Shown here in pieces: positions 42,856 through 51,448 of a stretch of DNA of 64,000 bases. Numbering within the stretch: the stretch's first letter is position 1; each line of letters opens with the position of its first letter. Made by a program: the position numbers and the translations under genes. Origin of the DNA: an uncultured Oscillibacter sp. GTDB taxonomy: Bacteria > Bacillota > Clostridia > Oscillospirales > Oscillospiraceae. A model generated the notes under the pieces. That model made no database searches and was not told where the DNA came from. It worked only from the letters and a program-made list of their open reading frames with translations. The stretch covers positions 42,425-106,424 of the forward strand of contig UQVS01000007.1 in NCBI GenBank assembly GCA_900544615.1, read 5' to 3'.

Positions 42856-42888
42856 AACCCGCGGCGGGCATTTTGCCCGCCGCGGGTT
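42856..42888 (+). terminator. GC-rich intrinsic terminator
   Basis: A perfect 15-bp stem (42856-42870 with 42874-42888) with a TTT loop is followed by TCTTG. It follows the large membrane-protein gene by about 30 bases. Confidence 0.82.
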
Positions 42889-43007
42889 TCTTGTGGAAAC
42901 TGTCAAAATCCAAAGGAAAATTTTGGCTGGAGCAGGGACTGCTTTTCGTTGTAAACGTTCACACAGTATGGTATCTTTGAAACAACAACACAGGAGGGGG
43001 ACTGCGT

Positions 43008-43961
43008 ATGCTGGCTTTGGACTTTATCAACATAGGCAACGGAGACTGTATTCTCATTCGGGAGATGGAGGGAACGCAGCAGAAGTTTGCCTTGATGGTG
43101 GATTTTGGCCATGACTGTCTGATACGGGACGATCATCCGGGAGAGCTGGATCCCCGGTCTCAGCGGATCTATGCGGGAGATTTTCTCCGGGAGCTGGGCG
43201 TGACCCATCTGGATGTGGCTCTGGCCACGCATTTCCACCGGGATCACATCGGCGGTCTTGGCCGGGTGCTGGATGCCGTGACCATCGACCGGTTTTACAC
43301 CACCTATCTGCCTCCGGAAAATGCCCCGGAGCTGGACCCCTTCCATCCGGATAACAACTTGCCCAAGGCTGCGAGAAGCGCCCTTCTCTGCCTCCAGCTG
43401 TATACGCAGGCGCTGCAAAGCCACCCCGGACGAATCGGGCGCTTCCACCTGATTCCGGGAACGGAGACGGTCTCCCTCCAGCTGACGCCGGACCTGAAAA
43501 TGGATATCCTCTGTGGCGAACCGGCCCTGTACCGGCGGCAGAAGGAGATCTATGACGCGGCTTTCGCCGGGGAGCGGAATGGCTACGATCTGGTGCGCTG
43601 GGCGAAGTCCATGAACGTATGCTCCCTGCGCCAGCGGCTGTATTATCATGGAAAGGAAATCGTACTGGGCGGCGACGCCTACGCCCATGTGTGGGAAACG
43701 GTAAACCTGACGCCCTGCGATATTTTGAAAGTGCCGCACCATGCTTCCTTTGACTCCACCTCCCGGAAACTGCTGGAAAAGCTTCAACCCAAAACGGCGG
43801 TGGTGACGGTAGCGGCCCGGCGGCCCGACGAGCGGCCCCATCCTTATGTGATCTCCCTCCTCCGACAGTATGTGGAAAATCTGTACTTCACGGATGCGGT
43901 GGATATTCCCGGTCTGGTAGAGCCGCAATTCCACGAAGCCGTCCATCTGGAAGTGGAGTGA
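43008..43961 (+). CDS. Metallo-beta-lactamase-fold hydrolase, ComEC-like domain
   Basis: The 317-residue protein is a soluble MBL-fold enzyme. The metal motif THFHRDHIGG lies at about 75-84, further ligands are probable in GGDAYAH near 225 and PHHAS near 244. The N-terminal FINIGNGDCILI and the D-x-G segment match the beta-lactamase domain of ComEC/Rec2, which hydrolyses the non-transported DNA strand; but here there are no membrane helices or signal peptide. The substrate is unknown. GGAGGGGG precedes the ATG and a terminator follows. Confidence 0.85.
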   Translation: MLALDFINIGNGDCILIREMEGTQQKFALMVDFGHDCLIRDDHPGELDPRSQRIYAGDFLRELGVTHLDVALATHFHRDHIGGLGRVLDAVTIDRFYTTYLPPENAPELDPFHPDNNLPKAARSALLCLQLYTQALQSHPGRIGRFHLIPGTETVSLQLTPDLKMDILCGEPALYRRQKEIYDAAFAGERNGYDLVRWAKSMNVCSLRQRLYYHGKEIVLGGDAYAHVWETVNLTPCDILKVPHHASFDSTSRKLLEKLQPKTAVVTVAARRPDERPHPYVISLLRQYVENLYFTDAVDIPGLVEPQFHEAVHLEVE

Positions 43962-44001
43962 CAACGTGGCCCTGCCTGCCACACCGATCCTGCCAACGCT
44001 C

Positions 44002-44036
44002 AAAGCGCCGGAACGCAACTTGCGTTCCGGCGCTTT
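44002..44036 (+). terminator. Intrinsic terminator after the MBL gene
   Basis: A perfect 16-bp stem AAAGCGCCGGAACGCA with its partner (44002-44017 with 44021-44036) is followed by TGCG. Confidence 0.82.
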
Positions 44037-44075
44037 TGCGCGTGAGACCCGGTTTTGGCCAGCTTCCGCATGGAA

Positions 44076-44793
44076 TCATTTCTTCCTGAGTACGATGGCG
44101 ATAAAGTTCAGATACTTTCCGCCGCCGGCTTCCATGGATTTTCGGTCGCCCACCGCATATTCGTTTTCCTGCGCCAGCCAGTCGGCCCAGACCTCCTCGT
44201 TGCGCTCCATCTCCTGAACGGCGAGGACTTCTGAGCCGCGGCATCTGCTGACAATGCCGGTTCAGTAATCCACGTCGTGCAGGTAGTCCAGCTGCTCCGG
44301 CGTCTATGACAGCAAAAGCTCCGGCGGCAGATGATCATGGCAGTCCTTTTTCATGCCGGGAACGGTAACGGAAAGATAGCCGCCGTGCTTGACGAAGGGC
44401 AGCAGCTTTTCGTCCAGATACTGCGGATCCCGGCCAAAGTAATTATAGGAGTCCGTGCTGACCACAGCGTCAAAGAATTCCATTTCAAAGGGGAGTGCGG
44501 CAGCGTCAGCCTTGACGGGAATGATCCGGCTGCGGTCAATGCCCATGGCGTCGAAGAAAGCGCGGTTCTCCGCCGGGTCGCTCCACAGGTCTGCTGCATA
44601 GACGGTAAAGCCATACTCCTTTACAAGAAATGCGCTGGTTAGCCCCTGCCCGCTGCCAAGATCGCAGACCACGGCATTCTCCGGGATCTTATGGCCGCGC
44701 AGCAGCTCCTCCTCCAGCTTGATGGGGTTTGGCCCCATGATCTTCTGCTGCAAGGCGGGGGGTATTGTATTTTTCGCTTTTCACATAGCGCAT
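44076..44793 (-). pseudogene. Broken class I SAM-dependent methyltransferase
   Basis: The decayed gene would encode about 238 residues. From ATG 44793 (MRYVKSEKYNTP) a frameshift occurs at a run of six C (complement at about 44757-44762) where five would keep the frame. The SAM motif VVCDLGSGQGLTSAFL then follows, and DLPPE-type segment HDHLPPELLLS is cut by TAG at 44304-44306 and, 13 codons on, by TGA at 44262-44264. Beyond both, the frame continues to a normal C terminus (AGGGKYLNFIAIVLRKK). Three lesions make it non-functional unless each is a sequencing error. Confidence 0.88.
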
Positions 44794-44911
44794 GGTTTGA
44801 GTCTTCCTTCCTTTTGTGTGCGGATCCATAGATCCTCATGATGTTAAAGTGAATGCCTGAAGGATTTCTGCATAGCCGCCGCAGGCAGGCTGACAGAGCG
44901 TGATCCGTCCG

Positions 44912-45069
44912 TCAGAGGGGGGCTTTTACCGGCCCGGCGGCGATGCAGTTATGGTACAGCGCCGCCATTTCCCCGTTTCGGTATTGCTCCAGAGTCAGCA
45001 TTTTCCGAAAGCTGCTGGCAAAATCATCTGGAGCGCCGTCATTAAAATCTGCTCTTTCGTATCCGTCAT
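44912..45069 (-). pseudogene. Internally deleted TetR-family regulator
   Basis: The N terminus MTDTKEQILMTALQMI (from ATG 45069) is a typical TetR beginning, but the recognition helix is missing. The frame then closes early, and a second frame holds a TetR-like C-terminal piece (FRKMLTLEQYRNGEMAALYH). About two thirds of the expected 190 residues are lost. Palindromic operators remain directly upstream. Confidence 0.7.
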
Positions 45070-45087
45070 CTGGTTTCTCCTTGCAGT

Positions 45088-45126
45088 AAACGATCGTTTT
45101 CTACAGTATTGTGAACGACCGTTCAC
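45088..45126 (-). promoter_or_regulatory. Relict TetR-type operator pair
   Basis: Two palindromes, AAACGATCGTTT (45088-45099) and GTGAACGACCGTTCAC (45111-45126, two-base imperfect centre), sit 19-57 bases ahead of the deleted tetR start, the usual position for self-repression. Confidence 0.65.
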
Positions 45127-45144
45127 TTGTCGAGAGGGAAATGG

Positions 45145-45750
45145 TCAGCTCTGCGGCGTTTCCAGCAGGCGCATGACGGACACCTCATAGGCGACCCGCT
45201 CCTCCGGGCCGATTTCCGTCATTTTCCGATAGATTCGGCTCTGTACCCGCCCCTCCAGCGAAAGAGGATCGCCGACGGCCAGACCGCTGACCTGCGAGGC
45301 GGCCTGCCCCCATGCGATCACCGGCAGGTAGTCCGCCCGGCCATAGCTTCTGGGGACGGCCAGAATCAGGTCGCAGATGCTGCGGCCCAGAGGAGTGCGC
45401 CGGTAAACCGGGGGCTTGCACAGCGTCCCGGTGAGGGTGATGCGGTTCACGGCTTCCCCCTCTCCCGGCTCAATGGCCTGCGTGTAGACCGTCAGCACCA
45501 GCCGCCGCCCCGTTCCGCCCCGGTTATTGAAAGAGCGCAGCTGCCCCCTGATCCGCAGGGGGCAGCCGCCCTCCAGCAGCGGCAGATGTTCCTGCCGCAG
45601 CAGGAGAGGCAGCACGTCCGGCGTGCCGGACAGCCGCGGCACTTCCAGCAGCTGGCGGAAAAAGAGCTGGCCGTGGTTTTCGTGGGAACGCTCCGGCTCC
45701 CCCAGCGGGCTGCCTTCCAGAATCACTTCATTGTATGTGTGCATCGTCAT
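45145..45750 (-). CDS. Tandem OB-fold, SSB/PriB-like protein
   Basis: The 201-residue protein is probably a single-stranded-DNA-binding paralogue. The second half (about 103-195) has the SSB/PriB style: NRITLTGTLCKPPVYRRTPLG, then CDLILAVPR, DYLPVIAWGQAA and GDPLSLEGRVQSR. The first half (about 5-95) is a diverged copy of the same fold (EVILEGSPLG, LFFRQLLEVPR, LRIRGQLRS), so it looks like an in-gene duplication. It lacks the acidic C-terminal tip that normal SSB uses to bind partners. The ATG at 45750 has GAGGTGG five bases upstream. Confidence 0.72.
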   Translation of the reverse strand: MTMHTYNEVILEGSPLGEPERSHENHGQLFFRQLLEVPRLSGTPDVLPLLLRQEHLPLLEGGCPLRIRGQLRSFNNRGGTGRRLVLTVYTQAIEPGEGEAVNRITLTGTLCKPPVYRRTPLGRSICDLILAVPRSYGRADYLPVIAWGQAASQVSGLAVGDPLSLEGRVQSRIYRKMTEIGPEERVAYEVSVMRLLETPQS

Positions 45751-45901
45751 CTCGTCCACCTCTCGCCTGTGATGCTCCATCCTATGAGGGACAGCCGGGG
45801 ATTATAACCGGTAATTCATAAATTCTTTACTTGTAACACAGAGGGAATACGGGTAAAATAAGGACACGCATCCCATTGAGATATCGGCATGGAGGACAGC
45901 T

Positions 45902-47068
45902 ATGGCAAATCTCTTGGACTATCTGGATTGGCGCGGCGATCTGCCCCTTTCCGGAGATCCTTTCAACGAAGTGGATAATCTGATTCTGGCGGAGCTTTCT
46001 TTTGTGGATTTCGGCGGCATCGTTCCCGGACCGGGCGCGGGCGCGGCGGTGTCTTTGGGCGAAGCGGCTGCGGCCTACTTTGCAAAAACTGAGGGCAGAC
46101 CCATCGATATGGGCGTGCTGGTGCCCAATCAGATCCCGGAGATGCTGCGCCGCATGGCGGCGGCACCCCGGTTCCGGGATATGCAGCTCAGCGGCTTTGT
46201 GGATCATCTGGACACGGAGAAGGCGGAGCAGTTCGCGGCGCTGACCATTGTCTGCGGCGATGGGGCGCTGTACCTCTCTTTTCGGGGAACGGACGACACG
46301 CTGGCAGGATGGAAGGAGGACTTCTATCTCAGCTGCATGAGGGAAGTCCCGGCCCAGAAAAAGGCCGTGGAATATACGGAGACCATGGCCCGCCAGTATC
46401 CCCGCGTGAAGCTGCGGCTGGGGGGACACTCCAAGGGCGGAAATCTGGCGGTATGGGCAGGCGTGTTCTGCCCGCTGGCGGTGCAGCGGCGGATCCGCTC
46501 CGTCTGGTCCAATGACGGCCCCGGCTTTCACGATGAGATCCTCTCCCTGCCGCAGCACGTCCGGCTGGAGGAGCGGATTCACACCATTGTCCCCAGATCC
46601 TCCGTAGTAGGGATGCTGCTGGAGCATGAGGAGGACTATACGGTGGTGGACAGCAGCCAGCAGGGGCTGATGCAGCACGACGGGTTTTCGTGGGTAGTGA
46701 AAGGCCCCGGTTTTGTCCGGCTCCACAGCGTCACCCGGCAGGCGCAGTTGTGCGATCAGGAGCTGCGGAACTGGGTGCAGGGCCTGTCGGAGACACAGCG
46801 GGAACAGTTTATAGACAGCGCGTTTCAGGTGCTGGAGGCTTCCGGCGCCAAGACGCTGACAGACCTGAAGGCTGACAGCTTCAAAGCGGTAGGCGCTATT
46901 GTCAGGGCGCTGAAGGATTTGGATAAGGAAACGCGGGACGCCCTGCTGAAATTTATGAGCATCCTCTTCCGCAGCAATCTCCGTATGACGCTGGAGGGCT
47001 TGCAGGAGGAAACGGAAAAGACCCTGCGGGGCAGGATTCAGCCGAAACAGCCGGCAAGGAAAAACTGA
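45902..47068 (+). CDS. Mbeg1-like (DUF2974) alpha/beta hydrolase
   Basis: This 388-residue protein has the DUF2974/Mbeg1-like layout: NLLDYLDWRGDLPLSGDPFNEVDNLILAELSF at the N terminus (about 3-33, given in parts), SFRGTDDTLAGWKEDF near 124-139 and lipase box GHSKGGNLA near 173-181 (nucleophile serine). The C-terminal part is helical. No signal peptide is visible, so action is cytosolic or by another exit. The lipid substrate is unknown. A strong terminator follows. Confidence 0.87.
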   Translation: MANLLDYLDWRGDLPLSGDPFNEVDNLILAELSFVDFGGIVPGPGAGAAVSLGEAAAAYFAKTEGRPIDMGVLVPNQIPEMLRRMAAAPRFRDMQLSGFVDHLDTEKAEQFAALTIVCGDGALYLSFRGTDDTLAGWKEDFYLSCMREVPAQKKAVEYTETMARQYPRVKLRLGGHSKGGNLAVWAGVFCPLAVQRRIRSVWSNDGPGFHDEILSLPQHVRLEERIHTIVPRSSVVGMLLEHEEDYTVVDSSQQGLMQHDGFSWVVKGPGFVRLHSVTRQAQLCDQELRNWVQGLSETQREQFIDSAFQVLEASGAKTLTDLKADSFKAVGAIVRALKDLDKETRDALLKFMSILFRSNLRMTLEGLQEETEKTLRGRIQPKQPARKN

Positions 47069-47072
47069 ACAG

Positions 47073-47110
47073 AAGCCGCCCCGGTTCTCCAAAGAGAACC
47101 GGGGCGGCTT
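47073..47110 (+). terminator. Intrinsic terminator after the Mbeg1-like gene
   Basis: A perfect 17-bp stem (47073-47089 with 47094-47110) with a CAAA loop begins right after the stop codon and ends in TT. Confidence 0.82.
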
Positions 47111-47128
47111 TGCCTGCGGGAAGTAAAA

Positions 47129-47156
47129 ATCCCGGTCTCCGACAGGAAACCGGGAT
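47129..47156 (-). terminator. Terminator of the tmcAL-lipoprotein unit
   Basis: A 12-bp stem with one mismatch (47129-47140 with 47145-47156) is followed on the minus strand by TTTTTAC. It lies 27 bases beyond the lipoprotein stop. Confidence 0.75.
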
Positions 47157-47183
47157 CCATGATGTAAGAAGAAACCTGGCGGC

Positions 47184-48068
47184 TCAATCCAGTCCCAGCA
47201 CGGTGCGGCCGCTGTCGCTCCAGTAGCTGTCCAGTGCGGCGTAGGGGATGTGGAACTCCTGAGGGCCGTTTGCGTAGGAGGCCAGCTCATAGGCGGAGAA
47301 GATGACGGTCAGTCCGTCGGCGTCAAAGGAGGCGGCGTAGTCGCTGCCCCATTTTTCAATGGTTTCCCGGTAGTTGTCCCAGTAGATGTCAGAGATGGAA
47401 AGCCCTTCGTATTCCGGCTCCGAGGCAAACCGTTCCCCGGCCTGCACCTCAATCATGTCCGCCACCGCCAGGGTAAAGGCCTGAGGGTCGGTGGCCAGCT
47501 CCGGGATGGAGAGGAAGACGCCGCTGTCCAGATCGTAGTTCCAGCTGAAATAAACGGTGTTGGGGTGAGCGCCGCCCAGATAGCTGTAATAGTCGGCGGC
47601 GATGCTGATGAGGGAGCCGGTGCGGTAGCAGGTGTAGGTCAGCTCCTCGGAAAGCGGAGCCATGCTGTCGCCGGTGAACAGTTCCGGGCTTTCCTGATAC
47701 ATCATTTTCGTGTCGGCGATGCTTTCCTCCACGGATTCGGATTCCCGCCACTGGTCAAAATTTTCGTTGAAGGTATTGACCCGCGCCATAGCTTCCTCCT
47801 GTGCGGGGGTGGCGGGGGTTTCAATCAGCGTGCCGTCGGCGTAGGCCTGTAAATGGGGCAGCTGAAAACTGACGGTCATCAGAAGCGTGCCGTCCTCCGC
47901 GTGGACGGTTTCCTCATGGGGATCGGTGGTCACTTCGTAGGTGATCTCCTCCGGGTCTGCCGCGGCAGGCGGCTCAGGATCCTCCGGGGTGGGCAGCGTG
48001 GTGATGCCGCAGCCGGCAAGAGCGGCTGCGAGACAGAGCGTCAGGATCAGGGAACAATACTTTTTCAT
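47184..48068 (-). CDS. RsiV-like (DUF4163/DUF3298) lipoprotein
   Basis: The 294 residues begin with a lipoprotein signal ending LAGC (Cys 20). After an acidic/proline linker, the body matches the DUF4163-DUF3298 pair found in the extracellular half of RsiV, the lysozyme-sensing anti-sigma factor: YTCYRTGSLISIAADYYSYLGGAHPNTVYFSWNYDLDSG is the clearest stretch (about 143-181, described in part). There is no cytoplasmic anti-sigma part and no sigma gene nearby, so it is a stand-alone surface lipoprotein. It is 24 bases downstream of tmcAL. Confidence 0.82.
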   Translation of the reverse strand: MKKYCSLILTLCLAAALAGCGITTLPTPEDPEPPAAADPEEITYEVTTDPHEETVHAEDGTLLMTVSFQLPHLQAYADGTLIETPATPAQEEAMARVNTFNENFDQWRESESVEESIADTKMMYQESPELFTGDSMAPLSEELTYTCYRTGSLISIAADYYSYLGGAHPNTVYFSWNYDLDSGVFLSIPELATDPQAFTLAVADMIEVQAGERFASEPEYEGLSISDIYWDNYRETIEKWGSDYAASFDADGLTVIFSAYELASYANGPQEFHIPYAALDSYWSDSGRTVLGLD

Positions 48069-48091
48069 AGGGAACTCCTTTCAGGGAATGG

Positions 48092-49300
48092 TCACAGCAT
48101 GGCAGGCCCCTGCCGCCAGAGCGTACCGCCTGCGGCGGCGGACAGCGCCGGGTAGGCCAGCGCATAGAGGTCAGCCCCGCGGGCTTCCAGCCGGAACAGC
48201 GCCTGGGCTTCCGGGCTGAGTTGACGGACGGCAGCGGGCTTTGTAATCACCGGCAGCTGGGCACGTTTCCGCATTTGATGCAGCAACGTCCGGCCTGTTT
48301 CATTGGCGGCCAGAACCCGCAGATAGGGGACATGGGCAGGCACATCGGCGGGGGTCAGCCCCAGATAGGCCCACAGCACCATCCGCCGCAGGCGGGCATA
48401 GGCATAGCGCCGGGTTTTGGCAGCGTCCAGAATGGCGGAGAGGGAAGAGGCCTCCCGGCTGGCATTGTACAGCCGCTGGCCGATGCCCTCCCGGCCGGTG
48501 TCCAGCGCGTCAAAATCCGCCGGGGACATTCCGCGGAGACGGGACAGGATTGCCCGCTCGCAGGCGGATGCAAACACCGGTGCGCGGCCTGCGGCTTCCT
48601 CTGCCGCATAGGCGGCCTGCATGGCCGGAACCATGCGGGACAGGGCGTCTGCCCGGCGGCCATCCCCCAGCAGCTGGCGGATGGCGGAGGCGGAATATCC
48701 TCCAGCGTCTCCGGCGGCAGCGTCGTGGGCTGCGCCGGTTCGGGAAACGGTGAAGATCTCCGGCTCGCTGCCGCTTTGCAGCAGGGCGCGGCAGTACTCG
48801 ATGCCCAGCGTGTTGTTGGGGCTGGACAGCAGCGCTGCGTCCTCCGCTGCCAGCAGGGCGGAAACGGCCCGCTGCCTTGCGGCGGCGAAGTTGTCCCCTT
48901 GGGCAAGCGCAGCTTTCAGAAGCGGGGGGAGGGCAGGACTTTCCAGCGCCTTTGCCGCCCGTAGGAGGGCGGCGCTGTCCCCACACTCGCTGCCGAAGGC
49001 CAGCACATCCAACATCCCGGTGCCGGTCAGCACGTCTATGCCGCCGCGGGCAAACCCCTCGGCAGAGCTGACCGCCCATGGCAGGGGCAGCTCCAGCACC
49101 AGATCCGCCCCGCTTCGGACGGCGGCTTCCGCCCGCGCCAGCCGCCGCACCAGAGCAAAATCGCCCCGTTGGACGAAATCACCGCTCATGGCGCAGATGA
49201 TAGCGGTATCGCCGCCGTATTGCCGCCGGACGGCCTGCATCAGAAACGCATGGCCATAATGCAGGGGATTATATTCGGTTATGATACCAGCGGTTTTCAC
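48092..49300 (-). CDS. tmcAL: tRNA(Met) cytidine acetate ligase
   Basis: TmcAL (YlbM) activates acetate with ATP and places it on C34 of elongator tRNA(Met). The 402 residues show the nucleotidyltransferase motif GIITEYNPLHYGH at 5-17 and MSGDFVQRGDFA near 37-48, then SSPNNTLGIEY near 174. The helical C-terminal domain is Ala/Arg-rich. The GTG at 49300 follows GAGGTGAC. It is divergent from ackA, which makes sense metabolically because both use acetate, but coregulation is not shown. Confidence 0.92.
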   Translation of the reverse strand: MKTAGIITEYNPLHYGHAFLMQAVRRQYGGDTAIICAMSGDFVQRGDFALVRRLARAEAAVRSGADLVLELPLPWAVSSAEGFARGGIDVLTGTGMLDVLAFGSECGDSAALLRAAKALESPALPPLLKAALAQGDNFAAARQRAVSALLAAEDAALLSSPNNTLGIEYCRALLQSGSEPEIFTVSRTGAAHDAAAGDAGGYSASAIRQLLGDGRRADALSRMVPAMQAAYAAEEAAGRAPVFASACERAILSRLRGMSPADFDALDTGREGIGQRLYNASREASSLSAILDAAKTRRYAYARLRRMVLWAYLGLTPADVPAHVPYLRVLAANETGRTLLHQMRKRAQLPVITKPAAVRQLSPEAQALFRLEARGADLYALAYPALSAAAGGTLWRQGPAML

Positions 49301-49353
49301 ATTTGTCACCTCAAAGCGGTTACAAAAAAATGTCAATTCGGTAAAAATGGTGA

Positions 49354-49381
49354 TTGTATCTTGCGGAGAATTTGCTATAAT
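49354..49381 (+). promoter_or_regulatory. Promoter of ackA
   Basis: TTGTAT (49354-49359) and a perfect TATAAT (49376-49381) are 16 bases apart. The leader then contains a small hairpin, GAAGGTCT with AGACCTTC (49436-49455), 25 bases before the start codon. Confidence 0.78.
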
Positions 49382-49479
49382 GAAAAAAACGGTCTTGCGT
49401 AAACGCAGGAAGCCTTTTCATTGTATCTTAATTATGAAGGTCTGACAAGACCTTCTCAAAAGAAGAAGGAGAATTGACG

Positions 49480-50682
49480 ATGAACATTCTGGTTATCAAT
49501 GCAGGCAGTTCCTCTCTGAAGTATCAGCTGCTGAATCCCGAAACCGGCGTGCTGCTGGCCAAGGGCCTGTGCGAGCGTATCGGTATTGACGGCAAGTTCA
49601 CCTACAAGCCCCAGATCGAGGGCAAGAAGGTGCTGGACGCCGTTGACGTGGCTATGCCCACCCATTCCGAGGCCATTCAGGCTGTGCTGAACGCTCTGGT
49701 GGACGCCGACAACGGCGTGATCGGCTCCATGAAGGAGATCGACGCTGTGGGCCACCGCGTGGTGCATGGCGGCGAGAAGTTCGCCAAGTCCGTCCTCATC
49801 ACCGATGAGGTCATGGCCGCCATTGAGGAGTGCAATCCTCTGGCTCCTCTGCACAACCCTGCCAACATCATCGGCATCAAGGCCTGCCAGGCCATTATGC
49901 CCGGCGTCCCCATGGTTGCCGTGTTCGATACCGCGTTCCATCAGACCATGCCCGCCAAGGCCTATATGTATGCCCTGCCCTATGAGTACTATGAGAACGA
50001 CAAGGTTCGCCGCTACGGCTTCCACGGCACCTCTCACAAGTATGTCTCCCAGCGGGCTGCCGCTATGCTGGGTAAGAAGCCTGAGGAGCTGAAGCTGATC
50101 TCCTGCCATCTGGGCAACGGCTCCTCCGTCACCGCTGTGGACGGCGGCAAGAGCGTGGACACCTCCATGGGCTTCACCCCGCTGGCCGGTCTGCCCATGG
50201 GCACCCGTGCAGGCGATCTGGACGCAGGTATCCTTCAGTACCTGATGAACAAGTACAACATGGGTATTGATGAGATGCTGAACATCCTCAACAAGAAGTC
50301 CGGCGTGCAGGGCGTTTCCGGCGTCTCCTCCGACTTCCGCGATCTGGAGAATGCCCACAAGGAGGGCAACGAGCGGGCCGGTCTGGCTGTTGATATGTTC
50401 AACTACGGCGTCAAGAAGCTCATCGGCGCGTATGCCGCTGCCATGGGCGGCGTGGACGCCATCATCTTCACTGCCGGCGTGGGCGAGAACAGCGCTTCTC
50501 AGCGTCTGGCCATCGCTTCCGGCCTGGAGTTCATGGGCGTGAAGATGGACGCTGAGGCCAACAACACCCGCGGCAAGGAGGCTGTGATCTCCGCTGCCGA
50601 TTCCAAGGTGAAGGTCCTGCTGATCCCCACCAACGAGGAACTTATGATCGCCATGGATACCGCTTCCATCGTGAAGGGCTGA
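49480..50682 (+). CDS. ackA: Acetate kinase
   Basis: AckA converts acetyl phosphate and ADP to acetate and ATP, a main energy step of fermentation. The 400 residues have NAGSSSLKYQLL at 6-17, the GHRVVHGGEKF region near 90-100, GNGSSVTAV near 209 and the C-terminal ATP site FTAGVGENS near 330-338. The ATG at 49480 has AAGGAG at good distance. The gene's strong, uniform codon choice (CTG, GGC, AAG, CTC) fits high expression. No pta is next to it. Confidence 0.97.
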   Translation: MNILVINAGSSSLKYQLLNPETGVLLAKGLCERIGIDGKFTYKPQIEGKKVLDAVDVAMPTHSEAIQAVLNALVDADNGVIGSMKEIDAVGHRVVHGGEKFAKSVLITDEVMAAIEECNPLAPLHNPANIIGIKACQAIMPGVPMVAVFDTAFHQTMPAKAYMYALPYEYYENDKVRRYGFHGTSHKYVSQRAAAMLGKKPEELKLISCHLGNGSSVTAVDGGKSVDTSMGFTPLAGLPMGTRAGDLDAGILQYLMNKYNMGIDEMLNILNKKSGVQGVSGVSSDFRDLENAHKEGNERAGLAVDMFNYGVKKLIGAYAAAMGGVDAIIFTAGVGENSASQRLAIASGLEFMGVKMDAEANNTRGKEAVISAADSKVKVLLIPTNEELMIAMDTASIVKG

Positions 50683-50704
50683 TCCTGTATCATAACGGAA
50701 ACAG

Positions 50705-50738
50705 AAAAAGGAGGTCTCGCCTGAGACCTCCTTTTTTT
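50705..50738 (+). terminator. Intrinsic terminator of ackA
   Basis: A 14-bp stem AAAAAGGAGGTCTC with its partner (50705-50718 with 50723-50736) runs into seven T. Confidence 0.95.
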
Positions 50739-50759
50739 CAGCGAGAGGAGGAACGCAGG

Positions 50760-51317
50760 ATGCAGCTGAATACCCTGAGTATGGTTCATGACTTTTTGAA
50801 GCGCTCCGTGCAGCCCGGCGCTTTCTGCATCGACGCAACGGCAGGGAAGGGGCGGGATACCGCCCTGCTGTGCCGTCTCGCCGGGGAGACAGGGCGGGTG
50901 CTTGCGTTTGATGTTCAGCCGGAAGCCGTTGTCCAGACAAAGGCGCTGCTGACGGCGGAGCATCTGACGGCGGAGGTGATCCTCGACAGCCACGCAAATA
51001 TGGAGCGCTACGCGGCGGCCGGGACGGCGGACTGCATCGTGTTCAATTTCGGGCGGCTCCCCGGCGGAGACCCGTCGATATTTACACAGGCGGATTCCTC
51101 CGTTGCCGCGCTGGAAGCGGCGCTGCGGCTGCTGAAGCCCGGCGGAGTGATCGCCGTTGCCCTGTATTACGGCGGCGCCAACGGCTACGGGGAGCGGAAC
51201 GCCGTGCTGTCATGGCTGGAGGGGCTGGACGACCGGCAGTTTTCCGTGCTCCGCTGTGATTGGGCCAACCGGCGGAACGACCCGCCCATGCCCGTTTTTA
51301 TCTGGAAGGAGCGGTAG
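50760..51317 (+). CDS. MnmM-like (YtqB) tRNA methyltransferase
   Basis: YtqB of B. subtilis was shown to be MnmM, which methylates nm5s2U34 to mnm5s2U34 in tRNA. This 185-residue Rossmann methyltransferase has IDATAGKGRDTALL near 24-37, VLAFDVQPEAV near 47-57, CIVFNFGRLPGGD near 95-107 and ALYYGGANGYGER near 137-149, a pattern typical of that family. AGAGGAGG precedes the ATG. It follows ackA's terminator by 20 bases and lacks an obvious own promoter. Confidence 0.85.
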   Translation: MQLNTLSMVHDFLKRSVQPGAFCIDATAGKGRDTALLCRLAGETGRVLAFDVQPEAVVQTKALLTAEHLTAEVILDSHANMERYAAAGTADCIVFNFGRLPGGDPSIFTQADSSVAALEAALRLLKPGGVIAVALYYGGANGYGERNAVLSWLEGLDDRQFSVLRCDWANRRNDPPMPVFIWKER

Positions 51318-51382
51318 GCGGGATTTCGGCGGCGCGGGAAAGCGCCGTTCTGAGAATTCAGTCCGGTGGAAAAACAGACCCA

Positions 51383-51411
51383 TTGCCCGCCGGTGCGCTT
51401 TCTGCTATACT
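51383..51411 (+). promoter_or_regulatory. Promoter of the zinc-ribbon-mtnN-luxS unit
   Basis: TTGCCC (51383-51388) and TATACT (51406-51411) are 17 bases apart, 38 bases ahead of the zinc-ribbon gene. Confidence 0.7.
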
Positions 51412-51448
51412 GAAAGAAAAGCGGCGTGACCGCTGAAAGGAGCTGCTT

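Noticed and set aside
44900..45190. 96-codon plus-strand frame
   Set aside because: It runs against the tetR remnant and through its operator, with no ribosome site or recognisable domain.
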